The notes beneath the pieces are model-generated. The model was given only the letters and a program-made list of their open reading frames with translations, made no database searches and was not told the DNA's origin. A stretch of DNA of 64,000 bases from Tolypothrix bouteillei VB521301 (GTDB lineage: Bacteria > Cyanobacteriota > Cyanobacteriia > Cyanobacteriales > Nostocaceae): positions 1,249,834 to 1,313,833 of the forward strand of contig NZ_JHEG04000001.1 of assembly GCF_000760695.4 (NCBI RefSeq). Reading direction: 5' to 3'. Shown here one piece after another: positions 1-9,967 of this stretch. Positions within the stretch are counted from its first letter, which is position 1; every line of letters starts with the position of its first letter. The translations under genes were made by a program, and so were the position numbers.

Positions 1-81
1 GCATAATTCGCTACATACTGCATGAAATGAATTTGGCTTAAGACAAAAAATACATCTATCGAATTGAGGAATGTAATTACA

Positions 82-771
82 ATGCAACTCTACACACCTA
101 CTGAAATAGATCGTTTTCAACAAGACCTTCCCTATTTAATTGAAATCCAGCAGTGGATTAAAAATTTTTTGATAAAACCTCACCCAAATTTGGGTAGATC
201 GGGTCCTGTATGCCCTTATGTACCTCATGCACTTAAGACAAACGGTATTCAACTAGGAGTTATTCGCGCTCAAAATCTACAGTTACAGGAAATTGAAGAA
301 CTAGTTTTAAGCTATAAAGATATTTTTCTGCAAATAGAGCCAAGGAACAAAGAAACTGAGTTGACTCAAAGTATTATCTTAATTTTTCCCGATATTAAGC
401 TAGAAGACACTGCTCGTATCATTGATAGCGTGCAACAAAAGCTCAAAGAATTTTTTGTAGATTCAGGTTTAATGTTAGGAGAATTTCACAAGCGCAATTA
501 TAGCCCAGGATTGCACAACTCTAATTTTTACCCCCTTCAAAGTCCCATACCCATTTTAGCGATTCGCTTTATGGTTGAATCAGATTTACCTTTTCTTATA
601 AATGCCGATAATTTGGAACTTCGCATTAAGTATCTCAAAGCTTATTTACGACACTTTGATCGGAAAAATTCCGAAAGTAAAAATGTTAGTAATGCTCGTT
701 ATGCTTTGAAATTAGCACAAGAGCAGCTTCAAAATGAGAAGTTATTGGATTTATGTTGGGAGCACTCATAA
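82..771 (+). CDS. DUF6875-type hypothetical protein
   Basis: Soluble protein of 229 residues with no signal peptide or membrane segment. The Pro/Gly/Cys-rich stretch near the N-terminus (PHPNLGRSGPVCPY) and the later GEFHKRNYSPGLHN segment match my memory of DUF6875, a family of unknown function. A TTG codon at 64 is in frame, but the ATG at 82 is preferred because GAGGA at 66-70 sits at ribosome-binding distance from it. It lies about 300 bases upstream of the NRPS on the same strand, so it may belong to the same natural-product locus. No catalytic motif is recognised and the function is unknown. Confidence 0.7.
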   Translation: MQLYTPTEIDRFQQDLPYLIEIQQWIKNFLIKPHPNLGRSGPVCPYVPHALKTNGIQLGVIRAQNLQLQEIEELVLSYKDIFLQIEPRNKETELTQSIILIFPDIKLEDTARIIDSVQQKLKEFFVDSGLMLGEFHKRNYSPGLHNSNFYPLQSPIPILAIRFMVESDLPFLINADNLELRIKYLKAYLRHFDRKNSESKNVSNARYALKLAQEQLQNEKLLDLCWEHS

Positions 772-1074
772 AAAACCTTGTCTTCAAAGATAAATCAAGA
801 AATTTTGCTACAGCATTTCCCAGCCTGCTGAGGTAAAAATTTATCTGCATCCATCTGCTACAAACTACATTTAGTTCAATCTCCTGTACCTCATAAAGTG
901 GGAATTGCTACATACCATTTCGGTGGATGCGTGGATTTTATATTTTGGATTGCAAAAGCCTCAATTGAACTAGATACTCCCCCATTATCTGTCGCAAACA
1001 CTTTTTGAATTAATCTCAATCAGAATTTTGTTTTTCCTAGAAATCTTGTAATTCTCATTAGACGCTATATCTCC
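772..1074. other. intergenic region before the NRPS
   Basis: AT-rich spacer of about 300 bases between the DUF6875 gene and the NRPS. No open frame with coding character, RNA gene or clear terminator was seen, so cotranscription of the two genes is possible but unproven. There is no obvious Shine-Dalgarno sequence in front of the NRPS ATG at 1075. Confidence 0.4.
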
Positions 1075-4000
1075 ATGAGTAATATCAAACAAAATACATC
1101 TGTTTATAACAATTGCTTAACAATAGAAAAGAACCAGAAGACTCAAATAGATAACTCATTAGAGTTATGCATTCATCAACTGTTTGAGGCTCAAGTAGAG
1201 CGATCGCCGGACGCTGTTGCTGTTGTATTTGAAAACAAACAACTCACTTACCGACAGTTAAATCAGCAAGCCAACCAACTAGCGTATCACCTGCGTGCAT
1301 TGGGTGTAAAAAAAGAAGTTTTAGTTGGGATTTGTGTAGAGCGTTCTTTAGAAATGGTAATAGGGCTGTTAGGAATTCTCAAAGCGGGAGGTGCTTATGT
1401 ACCACTCGATCCAACATATCCTGAAGAACGTCTAGCCTTCATTATGGAGGATACTCAGACACCAGTACTGCTCACGCAAAAGCACTTAGTTCACAAATTA
1501 CCTGCTTGTAAAGCACAAATCGTTTGTTTGGATAGCGATTGGGAACAAATAGCCCACAACAGCCAAGACAATCTTGTTTGCGAAACAAAAGCCCATAATC
1601 TCATTTACGTCATTTATACCTCTGGCTCCACGGGACAACCCAAAGGGGTGATGATTCCTCACCGGGGAATATACAACCAACTTTACTGGAGGCAAACCAG
1701 TTTTGGATTAAGCCAAGTCGATAAAGTTTTACAAACGATTTCTTTTAGCTTCGATCCTTCTGTATGGCAGATATTTTGGTGTTTGTCGTTTGGAGGACAG
1801 TTAATATTACCATCACCTGGCGGACATCAAGACACTGCGTATTTAGTAAAGACTGTGATTGAGAAACAAATTACCGTTCTCGCCTTAGTACCTTCTATAC
1901 TCCGCGTGTTGTTAGAAGAAGAGGGAATCGAGAACTGTAAAAGCCTTCGACACGTAACTTGCGGCGGAGAAGCTTTACCCATTGAATTAGTAGAACAGTT
2001 TTTTACCCGCCTGAATTTGGAGAATGTTCTGCATAACTGCTACGGTCCTACTGAAGCTTCTATTGATGCGACCTTCTGGACTTGTCAGCGCGGAACTCAT
2101 GGCATTTTTGCTCCCATTGGTCGCCCGATCGCTAACGCAGAAATTTACATATTAGATGAAAACTTGCAACCCGTACCTGTTGGCGAACCTGGTGAATTGC
2201 ATATTGGTGGTGTAGGATTGGCGCGGGGTTATTTTAACCGTCCTGAACTAACAGATGAAAAGTTTATTCCCAACCCTTTTAAAACAGCAAATAATTCTTC
2301 TGAATTGACTTGTTCAGACCGACTCTATAAAACAGGGGATTTGGTGCGTTATTTATCTGATGGAAATCTTGAGTTTCTCGGTCGTATTGACCATCAGGTT
2401 AAAATTCGGGGCTTTCGCATTGAATTAGGAGAAATTGAAGCGAAACTTGGTACGCATCCAGCCGTACAACAAACTTTAGTTATGGCGCGAGAAAACGTTC
2501 CGGGTCACAAACAATTAGTGGCTTATGTTGTGGTAGCTCCAGAACATAACTCCGTAGAACGCCCCAGCCCTTCTGAGTTGCGCCTTTTTTTGCAGGATAA
2601 GTTGCCTCAGTACATGGTACCTGCTAGCTTTGTCTTTTTAGATACCATGCCATTAAATCCTAATGGCAAGGTAGACCGCCATGCTTTACCCGCACCAGAT
2701 CGAGAAAGTTACAAACATAACTTTGTTGAAGCCCGCAATCCAATTGAGCAGGTTTTGGCATCCATTTGGGCGGAAGTTTTGAGTTTGGAAGTCGTAGGTA
2801 TTTATGACAACTTTTTTGAATTGGGGGGGCATTCACTGCTAGCAACGCAAGTGATGTCTCGGATACGTCGGGCTTTAGGTGTAGAAATTAAAGTACAGTT
2901 GCTGTTTGAGACACCAACAATCGCGGATTTGGCACGTGAGATCTCGGTTATTCAAAACCAAGACACCAATCTCTTGGAAAATCATACAATTCCCCGATTA
3001 ACCAATCGACAAACGGTACCCCTGTCTTTTGCTCAGCAGAGAGTTTGGTTTTTGGAGCAGTTGGAGCCAAACAGCCCGACTTACATCATCTCTCAAGCAT
3101 TTCGGTTACAGGGGACATTAGATGTAGGCGTATTGCAACAGTCTTTAGATGCAATTGTTGCCCATCATGAAGCACTCCGAACAAATTTTATTGTCTCGGT
3201 TGATGGTAGCCCCATACAAATTTTTCAAGAACCTCGCTCTGTAGAACTGAAGATCGTTGACTTTTTGCACGAACAAAAAAGCGAAATTAACCCTCAACTG
3301 TCAGATTACCTTAACCGGGAAGCACACCGTCCTTTTAACTTATCGTCTGATTTGATGCTGCGAGCAACATTGTGTTACGTAGACCATCAAGAATACGTAC
3401 TTTTGCTGGTCATGCATCATATTGCTTCTGATGGCTGGTCAATGGGTATTTTATGGCAGCAATTGGCAACAGTGTATGAAGCTTTCGCGCAAAAATTGCC
3501 AAATCCGTTACCAAAACTGCCCATCCAATATGCTGACTTTGCAATTTGGCAGCGTCAACGGCTATCGGGTCAAGTTCTCAACCAACAGCTAGATTACTGG
3601 AAAGACCAGCTAGCAGGTGCAAATACTATACTGGAATTACCTACTGACAAACCGCGTCCTCCCGTGCAAACTTACCGAGGCGCGATGCAATCTTTGATAC
3701 TACCCCAAACCCTAGCAGCATCTTTGACAATGCGATCGCAACAGGAAGGCGTGACCCTGTTTATGACGTTGCTTGCAGCATTTGGAACACTTTTGCACCG
3801 TTATACCGGACAAGAAGACATCCTCATTGGCTCTCCTATCGCAGGTCGCAATCGGGCTGAACTTGAAGATTTGATTGGATTTTTTATCAACACCGTAGTT
3901 TTACGGGTTAACTGTTCTGAAAATCCCAGTTTTTCTACCCTACTAAATCGCGTTCGTCGCATGGCATTGGAAGCATATACCCATCAAGATATGCCTTTTG

Positions 4001-7000
4001 AGAAGTTAGTACAAGAACTACAGCCAGAAAGAGATACCAGCCGCAACCCACTATTTCAAGTATGGTTTAATATGCTGAATTTAAAGGATATTAAACTGGA
4101 ATTACCCGGTCTGGTTGTAGAACCCTTCTCAATGCCAGAAACTCCTTCTAAGTTTGACTTAACCTTGTACATCACCGAACAACAGCAAGGAATCAAACTG
4201 GAATTAGTTTACAATGCTGACCTATTCGTACCCGAGCGAATGCAGGAAATGCTCGATCAGTTCCATCATTTGCTCGTTCAGATTGCGGAAACTCCACAAC
4301 AGAATATTTCTTCTCTATCACTAGTTACGAACACAGCGGCATTACTTTTACCAAATCCTCAGCAAAAACTTTCCATACTCTCAGAAGCAGCCGTTCATAC
4401 TAAATTTTCTCAACAAGCTCAAAGAGTACCGCAAAACTTGGCAGTTGTGGATGCACGAGTTGCTTGGACTTACGCCAAACTTGAAGAACTGACCAATCAA
4501 TTGGCTCACTACTTGCTAGCAAATAATATCCAATCTCAAGACGTAGTTGCCATTTACGGACAAAGAAGTGCCTTATTAGTTGTAGCAATCCTAGGTGTTC
4601 TGAAAGCAGGTGGCGCTTTTGTCATTCTCGATCCGGCTTATCCCACTTCTCGATTGATGGATTGTCTTGAATCAGTCCAGCCTCGTGCTTGGCTGCAAAT
4701 TGCTTCAGATTCTCAAGTTCTGACTGCATGGAACCGCAGATGCATGGCAAAGGACGCAGATGAAACTGTATTTTATTCGGATGAGAACCGCTATAGTTTT
4801 TGCTGTTTGGAAATATCCTATGACTCAATCTTGGTAGCATTACAAAGTTATCCCACAAGTAACCCAGAAGTGACAGTGGAACTAGATGATTTAGCTTATT
4901 TTGCTTTTACTTCTGGTTCTACAGGTAAACCTAAGGGTATTAAAGGTAGCCACAGACCTTTATCTCATTTTGTGCAATGGCATCAAAAGACTTTTGGGTT
5001 GTGCGAGTCAGATAAATTTAGCATGCTTTCTGGTTTATCTCACGATCCTTTGTTAAGAGATATTTTCACACCCTTGTCATTGGGGTCAACTTTATGCATT
5101 CCCCAGCAAGAGGAGATTGAAACATTAAATCAGCTAGCTGATTGGATGCGAGTGATGAGAATTAGTGTTGCTCATCTGACACCAGCAATGGCACAACTGC
5201 TGACAGCAAAAACCGAAAGCCAAACCACGGACTTGCGTTACGTATTTTTTGCTGGTGACATGCTTAAGCAACAAGATGTCAGAAACATCTATCGTTTTGC
5301 TCCCAACGTAACTTGTGTCAATTTTTACGGTGCTACTGAAACCCCCCAAGCTATGGGTTACTTTGTTATACCTGAAGATTGTAGTGTTGGTGGCCCAGCC
5401 CCCAGTCCCCATTCTCTAATCCCTCTAGGTCGAGGTATTGAGGATGTACAGTTACTTGTTTTGACACAGGGGTTGCAGTTAGCTGGAATTGGCGAGATAG
5501 GAGAGATTTACGTTCGCACCCCTTACTTATCTTCTGGTTATATTGGCAGCGATGCATTAACTCAAGAACGTTTTATTGTCAACCCATTTACCAAGATTGC
5601 TACCGACCGACTTTATAAAACGGGAGACTTGGGACGCTACCTACCCAACGGTAACGTTGAGTTTTGCGATCGCATTGACAATCAAGTCAAGATTCGTGGA
5701 TTCCGGATTGAGTTGGGCGAAATTGAAGTTGTATTGAGTCAATATCCCTCTGTTCGAGAAGTGGCCGTTGTTCTAAGAGAAGACATTCCCCGTGACAAGC
5801 AGTTAGTAGCATATGTTGTTCTCAAAGAACAACAAAGTTCCACTGTCAACCAACTGAGGCAATTTCTCACGGAAAAGCTTCCCAGATACATGGTTCCAGC
5901 TTCCTTTGTAATGCTAGAAGCGCTACCCCTAACTCCTAATGGTAAACTCAACCGCGCAGCTCTTCCAGTACCTGAGGTAGAAAAGAAAACCTTTGTTGCT
6001 CCCCGCAACAAGTTAGAACGCGAGTTAGTAGAGATTTGGAAACAAGTCTTAAGTATCGAGCGTGTTGGTGTGAGAGATAACTTTTTTGAGCTAGGAGGAC
6101 ATTCTTTACTAGCAGTAAAGCTATTCGCGCAGATCGAGCAAAAATTTACCCAAAAACTTCCTCTTGCCACTCTTTTTCAATCGGGTACAGTAGAAGACAT
6201 TGCCAAAATACTTTCTCGGTATCGAGAAGAAGAATTTGCCCGATGGTCGTGCTTGGTACCAATTCAACCCAAAGGTTCAAAACCACCATTGTTTTGCATT
6301 CATCCCCTTGGTGGAGAAATTTTGTGTTACCACTTATTAGCACGGCACCTTGGTTTAGAGCGACCGTTTTATGGGATACAACCACAAGGAATAGATGGAA
6401 AACTGCCTTTCTTAACCAAAGTAGAAGACATGGCAGCACTTTATATTAGAGAAATTCAGTCCGTTCAACCAAAAGGTCCTTATTTTCTGAGTGGTTATTC
6501 TTTGGGTGGTATTATTGCTTACGAAATGGCGCAGCAACTTTACTTACAAGGTGAAGAGATTGGAATGCTAGCTATACTTGATACCTGTCTTCCTGGATAT
6601 AGCAGTCGGTTACCATTTTTACAACGAATCTTAGTGCATTTTACGAATTTGTTAGAACAGGGCCCTGCTTACTTGTGGCAAAAGTTTGATGGATGGACAG
6701 AATGGACTCAACACAACATCACAAATAAGTATTTAGAACATTTGAGGATTTCCGAACCTTTGCCTGAAAACGATTTGCACGTAGCACTGATGGATGCTAA
6801 CGTACAAGCTGTCAAGAACTATACTTTTAAGAAATACTTAGGTCAAATGACTCTTTTGCGGACTTCTGACAAACATCGAGACAAGGAAAAAGGAGTCGGT
6901 ATGCAATACGATCCACAATTTGGTTGGGGTGATGTAGTGACGGGAGAAATAGATGTTCATCTTGTTCCCGGTTCTCATCTCACTTTGTTTGAGGAACCTC

Positions 7001-7053
7001 ATGTTAAGGTGCTAGCGGAAAAATTGAAGCATTGTCTTGAAAGTCGGGAGTAG
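1075..7053 (+). CDS. two-module nonribosomal peptide synthetase (A-T-C-A-T-TE)
   Basis: A 1992-residue assembly-line enzyme expected to make and release a dipeptide or dipeptide-like product. Order seen: adenylation domain 1 (about 30-560, YTSGSTGQPKG), carrier domain with GGHS Ser587, condensation domain (about 645-1090, HHIASDG with His782 and Asp786), adenylation domain 2 (about 1110-1600, FTSGSTGKPKG near 1280), second carrier domain with Ser1677, and thioesterase (GYSLGG Ser1809, His1968). It starts directly with an A domain, as loading modules do. Domain 2 has the SHDPLLRDIF and HLTPAMAQLL blocks typical of Lys2-like aminoadipate-activating domains, but ends in a thioesterase, not a reductase. 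No epimerase or methyltransferase is present. No transporter or tailoring gene is adjacent apart from the DUF6875 gene. Confidence 0.95.
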   Translation: MSNIKQNTSVYNNCLTIEKNQKTQIDNSLELCIHQLFEAQVERSPDAVAVVFENKQLTYRQLNQQANQLAYHLRALGVKKEVLVGICVERSLEMVIGLLGILKAGGAYVPLDPTYPEERLAFIMEDTQTPVLLTQKHLVHKLPACKAQIVCLDSDWEQIAHNSQDNLVCETKAHNLIYVIYTSGSTGQPKGVMIPHRGIYNQLYWRQTSFGLSQVDKVLQTISFSFDPSVWQIFWCLSFGGQLILPSPGGHQDTAYLVKTVIEKQITVLALVPSILRVLLEEEGIENCKSLRHVTCGGEALPIELVEQFFTRLNLENVLHNCYGPTEASIDATFWTCQRGTHGIFAPIGRPIANAEIYILDENLQPVPVGEPGELHIGGVGLARGYFNRPELTDEKFIPNPFKTANNSSELTCSDRLYKTGDLVRYLSDGNLEFLGRIDHQVKIRGFRIELGEIEAKLGTHPAVQQTLVMARENVPGHKQLVAYVVVAPEHNSVERPSPSELRLFLQDKLPQYMVPASFVFLDTMPLNPNGKVDRHALPAPDRESYKHNFVEARNPIEQVLASIWAEVLSLEVVGIYDNFFELGGHSLLATQVMSRIRRALGVEIKVQLLFETPTIADLAREISVIQNQDTNLLENHTIPRLTNRQTVPLSFAQQRVWFLEQLEPNSPTYIISQAFRLQGTLDVGVLQQSLDAIVAHHEALRTNFIVSVDGSPIQIFQEPRSVELKIVDFLHEQKSEINPQLSDYLNREAHRPFNLSSDLMLRATLCYVDHQEYVLLLVMHHIASDGWSMGILWQQLATVYEAFAQKLPNPLPKLPIQYADFAIWQRQRLSGQVLNQQLDYWKDQLAGANTILELPTDKPRPPVQTYRGAMQSLILPQTLAASLTMRSQQEGVTLFMTLLAAFGTLLHRYTGQEDILIGSPIAGRNRAELEDLIGFFINTVVLRVNCSENPSFSTLLNRVRRMALEAYTHQDMPFEKLVQELQPERDTSRNPLFQVWFNMLNLKDIKLELPGLVVEPFSMPETPSKFDLTLYITEQQQGIKLELVYNADLFVPERMQEMLDQFHHLLVQIAETPQQNISSLSLVTNTAALLLPNPQQKLSILSEAAVHTKFSQQAQRVPQNLAVVDARVAWTYAKLEELTNQLAHYLLANNIQSQDVVAIYGQRSALLVVAILGVLKAGGAFVILDPAYPTSRLMDCLESVQPRAWLQIASDSQVLTAWNRRCMAKDADETVFYSDENRYSFCCLEISYDSILVALQSYPTSNPEVTVELDDLAYFAFTSGSTGKPKGIKGSHRPLSHFVQWHQKTFGLCESDKFSMLSGLSHDPLLRDIFTPLSLGSTLCIPQQEEIETLNQLADWMRVMRISVAHLTPAMAQLLTAKTESQTTDLRYVFFAGDMLKQQDVRNIYRFAPNVTCVNFYGATETPQAMGYFVIPEDCSVGGPAPSPHSLIPLGRGIEDVQLLVLTQGLQLAGIGEIGEIYVRTPYLSSGYIGSDALTQERFIVNPFTKIATDRLYKTGDLGRYLPNGNVEFCDRIDNQVKIRGFRIELGEIEVVLSQYPSVREVAVVLREDIPRDKQLVAYVVLKEQQSSTVNQLRQFLTEKLPRYMVPASFVMLEALPLTPNGKLNRAALPVPEVEKKTFVAPRNKLERELVEIWKQVLSIERVGVRDNFFELGGHSLLAVKLFAQIEQKFTQKLPLATLFQSGTVEDIAKILSRYREEEFARWSCLVPIQPKGSKPPLFCIHPLGGEILCYHLLARHLGLERPFYGIQPQGIDGKLPFLTKVEDMAALYIREIQSVQPKGPYFLSGYSLGGIIAYEMAQQLYLQGEEIGMLAILDTCLPGYSSRLPFLQRILVHFTNLLEQGPAYLWQKFDGWTEWTQHNITNKYLEHLRISEPLPENDLHVALMDANVQAVKNYTFKKYLGQMTLLRTSDKHRDKEKGVGMQYDPQFGWGDVVTGEIDVHLVPGSHLTLFEEPHVKVLAEKLKHCLESRE

Positions 7054-7073
7054 TCGGGAGGGGTCTCGAATTT

Positions 7074-7124
7074 TCGTTTGTTGGGTTTCGTTCCTCCACC
7101 CAACAAACGAGTTTTCCTATTTTT
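7074..7124 (+). terminator. rho-independent terminator after the NRPS
   Basis: A near-perfect stem pairs 7074-7086 with 7098-7110 (CGTTTGTTGGG against CCCAACAAACG), followed by a T-rich run at 7111-7124. It sits between the convergent NRPS and pnp genes. The loop carries GGGTTTCGTTCCTC, which also occurs inverted near 24620, so the hairpin may be an interspersed repeat used as a terminator. Confidence 0.7.
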
Positions 7125-7143
7125 AGGCTAACCGACAAGTATT

Positions 7144-7186
7144 GAGGCGGAGCCTCCCTTAAGGCATTCCCAGGCGGAGCCTGGGA
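7144..7186. repeat. paired GGCGGAGCC hairpin repeats
   Basis: Two adjacent palindromes share the core AGGCGGAGCCT: 7144-7156 (GAGGC-GGA-GCCTC) and 7168-7186 (TTCCCAGGC-GGA-GCCTGGGAA). They lie in the 3' region between convergent genes and resemble the small palindromic interspersed repeats common in cyanobacterial genomes. Confidence 0.6.
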
Positions 7187-7306
7187 ACGAGGTGGTAGGA
7201 AGTTCAAAATTAATGTGGTGAACCACTAGCTTGGGAAGGTTAAATTCTTTCCTGTGAGATTTTAGATTTTTTGCAATAAATTCAAAATCTAAAATCTTGT
7301 CACAGA

Positions 7307-9460
7307 TTACCGATTGACTGCTGCTGCTTCTCGCGCTGCAGCTGCTTGATCTGGGTGAATTCCCAAGCGGGTGAGATTAATCCTACCTTTATTGTCAATC
7401 TCCCGTACTTTGACAATCACTTCATCGCCAACTGCAACCTCATCTTCAACTTTCCCAACGCGATAATCTGCAAGTTGAGAAATGTGAATCATACCTTCTT
7501 TACCGGGCAAAAATTCCACAAACGCACCAATTGGTATAATTCGTGTCACACGACCTGCGTAAACATCACCCTCGTTGAGCTTTCTTGTCATACCTTGGAT
7601 AATGTTACGTGCTCTTTTTGCCTTGTTTTCATCAAGAGCGGAAATTGTTACCGTACCATCATCTTCGATATCAATTTTTGCTCCTGTTTCTTCAGTAATG
7701 CCCTTAATTGTCTTGCCACCGGGTCCAATAACTAAACCGATCATATCCGGATCGATGCGAATGGTCATCAGACGTGGGGCAAAAGGTGACATTTCAGTAC
7801 GGGGGTGCTCGATAGTCTGGAGCATTTTGTCCAGAATGTGCAACCGTGCTGCTTTTGCTTGGTGGACAGCTTGAGCAATAATTTCCAAGGGCAAACCGGA
7901 GATTTTCATGTCCATTTGTAAAGCAGTAATCCCGCTATCTGTCCCAGCGACTTTAAAGTCCATGTCGCCCAAAAAGTCTTCAATCCCTTGAATATCGGTA
8001 AGCACTCGAACTTCTTCGCCTTCCTTAATCAAACCCATTGCTGCACCACTAACAGGTTTAGAAATGGGGACACCAGCATCCATTAATGCGAGTGTGGAAC
8101 CGCACACGGAACCCATTGAGGTAGAACCATTGGAAGAAAGGACTTCCGAAACAACCCGAATTACGTAAGGAAACTGTTCTTTTGGTGGTAGTACTGGCAA
8201 CAAAGCTCTTTCTGCAAGTGCTCCATGACCGATTTCCCGACGACCGGGCGCACGCATGGGTTTGGTTTCCCCTACGGAGAACGGTGGGAAGTTATAGTGA
8301 TGCATGTAGCGTTTTTGTTGGTCTTGTTGCAAATCATCGCTGAGGTACTGCATATCCCCCGGTGTACCGAGAGTACAAGCAGACAGCACCTGAGTCAGCC
8401 CCCGATTAAACAGACCGCTTCCATGGACTCTCTTGGGCAAAAGATCTACTAGACAAGATACCGGACGTACTTCATCCAGTTTGCGCCCATCAACCCGAAC
8501 GTTGTCTTCAATAATTTGACGGCGCATGAACTTTTTGGTCAAATCCTTAAAGTTATTGTCAACCGCCTTATCGGCTTTTGCAGCAATACGAATGGGATCT
8601 TCCTCAGATAATTCGGCGATCGCAGTTTCAATGGTAGCCTTAACTTCATCTAAAGCTGCATCGCGCTGTGTTTTGTCCAAATCAAATTGTGACAGGATTT
8701 TCTTAATATCTTCGGTTGCCCGTTCGCGTATAAAGTTCTCTAAGGTCGAGTCTACCTGAGGTGGTTCTTGTGTTATGAGTTCCAGCCCAATTTCCGCAAT
8801 CAAATCTTGTTGTGCTTTGATCAGGTCTTGTACTGCTTCATAACCAAACTCAATTGCCTCAATAATGTCCCTTTCTGGCAATTGATTGGCTCCTGCTTCT
8901 ACCATGATGACACCATCTGGCGAGCCAGCTACAATCAAGTCCAAGTCTCCGGCTTCTATTTCCGCATAAGTGGGGTTAATGATAAAATCGTCACCCACTA
9001 ACCCAACCCGAACTGCTGCCATTGGTCCGTTAAATGGTATTTTGGCAATAATTGTAGCGATAGAAGCACCCGTAACTGCCAGTACATCGGGTGGTACTAA
9101 CTCATCCATTGAAAGAGTCAGTGCAACAATTTGCAAATCGTCACGCAACCAAGACGGGAACAAAGGACGTAAAGGACGGTCAATCAGTCGGCTGGTCAGA
9201 ATTGCTCTTTCTGGCGGACGCCCTTCCCGGCGTAGCATGCCCCCAGGAATTCTACCTGCTGCATACAGTCTTTCTTCGTAATCTACCGTTAAGGGGAGGA
9301 AATCGATGCCTTCTCTAGCTTCCGAACGTGTAGCCGTCACTAAAACTGCTGTATCCCCAGATTGTATCAACACCGATCCACCAGATTGGGGAGCTAATTG
9401 ACCCACCTTCAGTCGAATATCCCGTCCGTCAAAGGATATTGACTTTTCAAATTCTCCCAT
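7307..9460 (-). CDS. pnp: polyribonucleotide nucleotidyltransferase (PNPase)
   Basis: Phosphorolytic 3'-5' exoribonuclease that degrades RNA to nucleoside diphosphates and can add tails in the reverse reaction. At 717 residues it has the usual cyanobacterial length. Domains in order: RNase PH-like core 1 (about 10-145), the helical linker domain (about 240-320), RNase PH-like core 2 (about 325-460), KH domain (about 555-615, [10 protein letters not shown]) and S1 RNA-binding domain (about 622-692, [20 protein letters not shown]). The ATG at 9460 gives the standard [15 protein letters not shown] start. It is transcribed alone, divergent from the helicase gene and convergent with the NRPS. Cyanobacterial pnp is often controlled through its leader, but no such element could be assigned here. 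Confidence 0.97.
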   Translation of the reverse strand: MGEFEKSISFDGRDIRLKVGQLAPQSGGSVLIQSGDTAVLVTATRSEAREGIDFLPLTVDYEERLYAAGRIPGGMLRREGRPPERAILTSRLIDRPLRPLFPSWLRDDLQIVALTLSMDELVPPDVLAVTGASIATIIAKIPFNGPMAAVRVGLVGDDFIINPTYAEIEAGDLDLIVAGSPDGVIMVEAGANQLPERDIIEAIEFGYEAVQDLIKAQQDLIAEIGLELITQEPPQVDSTLENFIRERATEDIKKILSQFDLDKTQRDAALDEVKATIETAIAELSEEDPIRIAAKADKAVDNNFKDLTKKFMRRQIIEDNVRVDGRKLDEVRPVSCLVDLLPKRVHGSGLFNRGLTQVLSACTLGTPGDMQYLSDDLQQDQQKRYMHHYNFPPFSVGETKPMRAPGRREIGHGALAERALLPVLPPKEQFPYVIRVVSEVLSSNGSTSMGSVCGSTLALMDAGVPISKPVSGAAMGLIKEGEEVRVLTDIQGIEDFLGDMDFKVAGTDSGITALQMDMKISGLPLEIIAQAVHQAKAARLHILDKMLQTIEHPRTEMSPFAPRLMTIRIDPDMIGLVIGPGGKTIKGITEETGAKIDIEDDGTVTISALDENKAKRARNIIQGMTRKLNEGDVYAGRVTRIIPIGAFVEFLPGKEGMIHISQLADYRVGKVEDEVAVGDEVIVKVREIDNKGRINLTRLGIHPDQAAAAREAAAVNR

Positions 9461-9967
9461 TCAGTTTTTTTTCCTTCTATTTTCGCTATCTCTCTCTGTG
9501 GCAATCCTAACATTTATGCATTATGGCTGGTGTCAGTTGCATACAAAGATAAACAAGTGTAACTATTACCATTACTGAATGTAAATTCGTTACTCAGGGA
9601 GTTTGTCTGTGTCAAGTTCGGAGTTTTTCAATATATAATGTGAGATCGTGCTTACCCGCAAGTCCCAAGAAAAAGGGGCTTATAAAATTTTATTAATTTT
9701 TAATGGTGGGCATTGCCTGCCATCGCGGTAGCGTTTGGGTCATCTTCTTCTGGGAAGGGAGTAAAATAAATAGGTTGTTACAATTAAAGTGAACTAGTTA
9801 AGTCGTCATTTGTAAGAGTTATAGCTGTTTTTGCATTGCTTAACAGAATCACTTTTATTTTCGCCCACTTACTTAAGTATTGATTGAAAGCGTTAAAAAT
9901 AAAAATTTTGGTAAAACATTAAGCCAATTCAAAAGTTAATTCGGTAAACATCTTAAGTATTTGTCAA
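9461..9967. other. divergent promoter region between pnp and the helicase gene
   Basis: About 500 AT-rich bases without a credible gene. A TATAAT box at 9634-9639 on the plus strand could be a -10 element for the helicase gene, but no good -35 was found. At 9660-9680 an imperfect hairpin (AAGTCCC with GGGGCTT) is followed by an A/T-rich stretch. Both are weak and are recorded only as possible. Confidence 0.35.

Noticed and set aside
5739..6170. Minus-strand frame of 143 codons inside the NRPS
   Set aside because: Lies wholly within the second adenylation and carrier domains of the NRPS; composition is that of an antisense frame.
9634..9680. Small RNA gene with TATAAT box and hairpin
   Set aside because: The box and hairpin are only about 20 bases apart and no -35 element is visible; too little for an RNA gene call.
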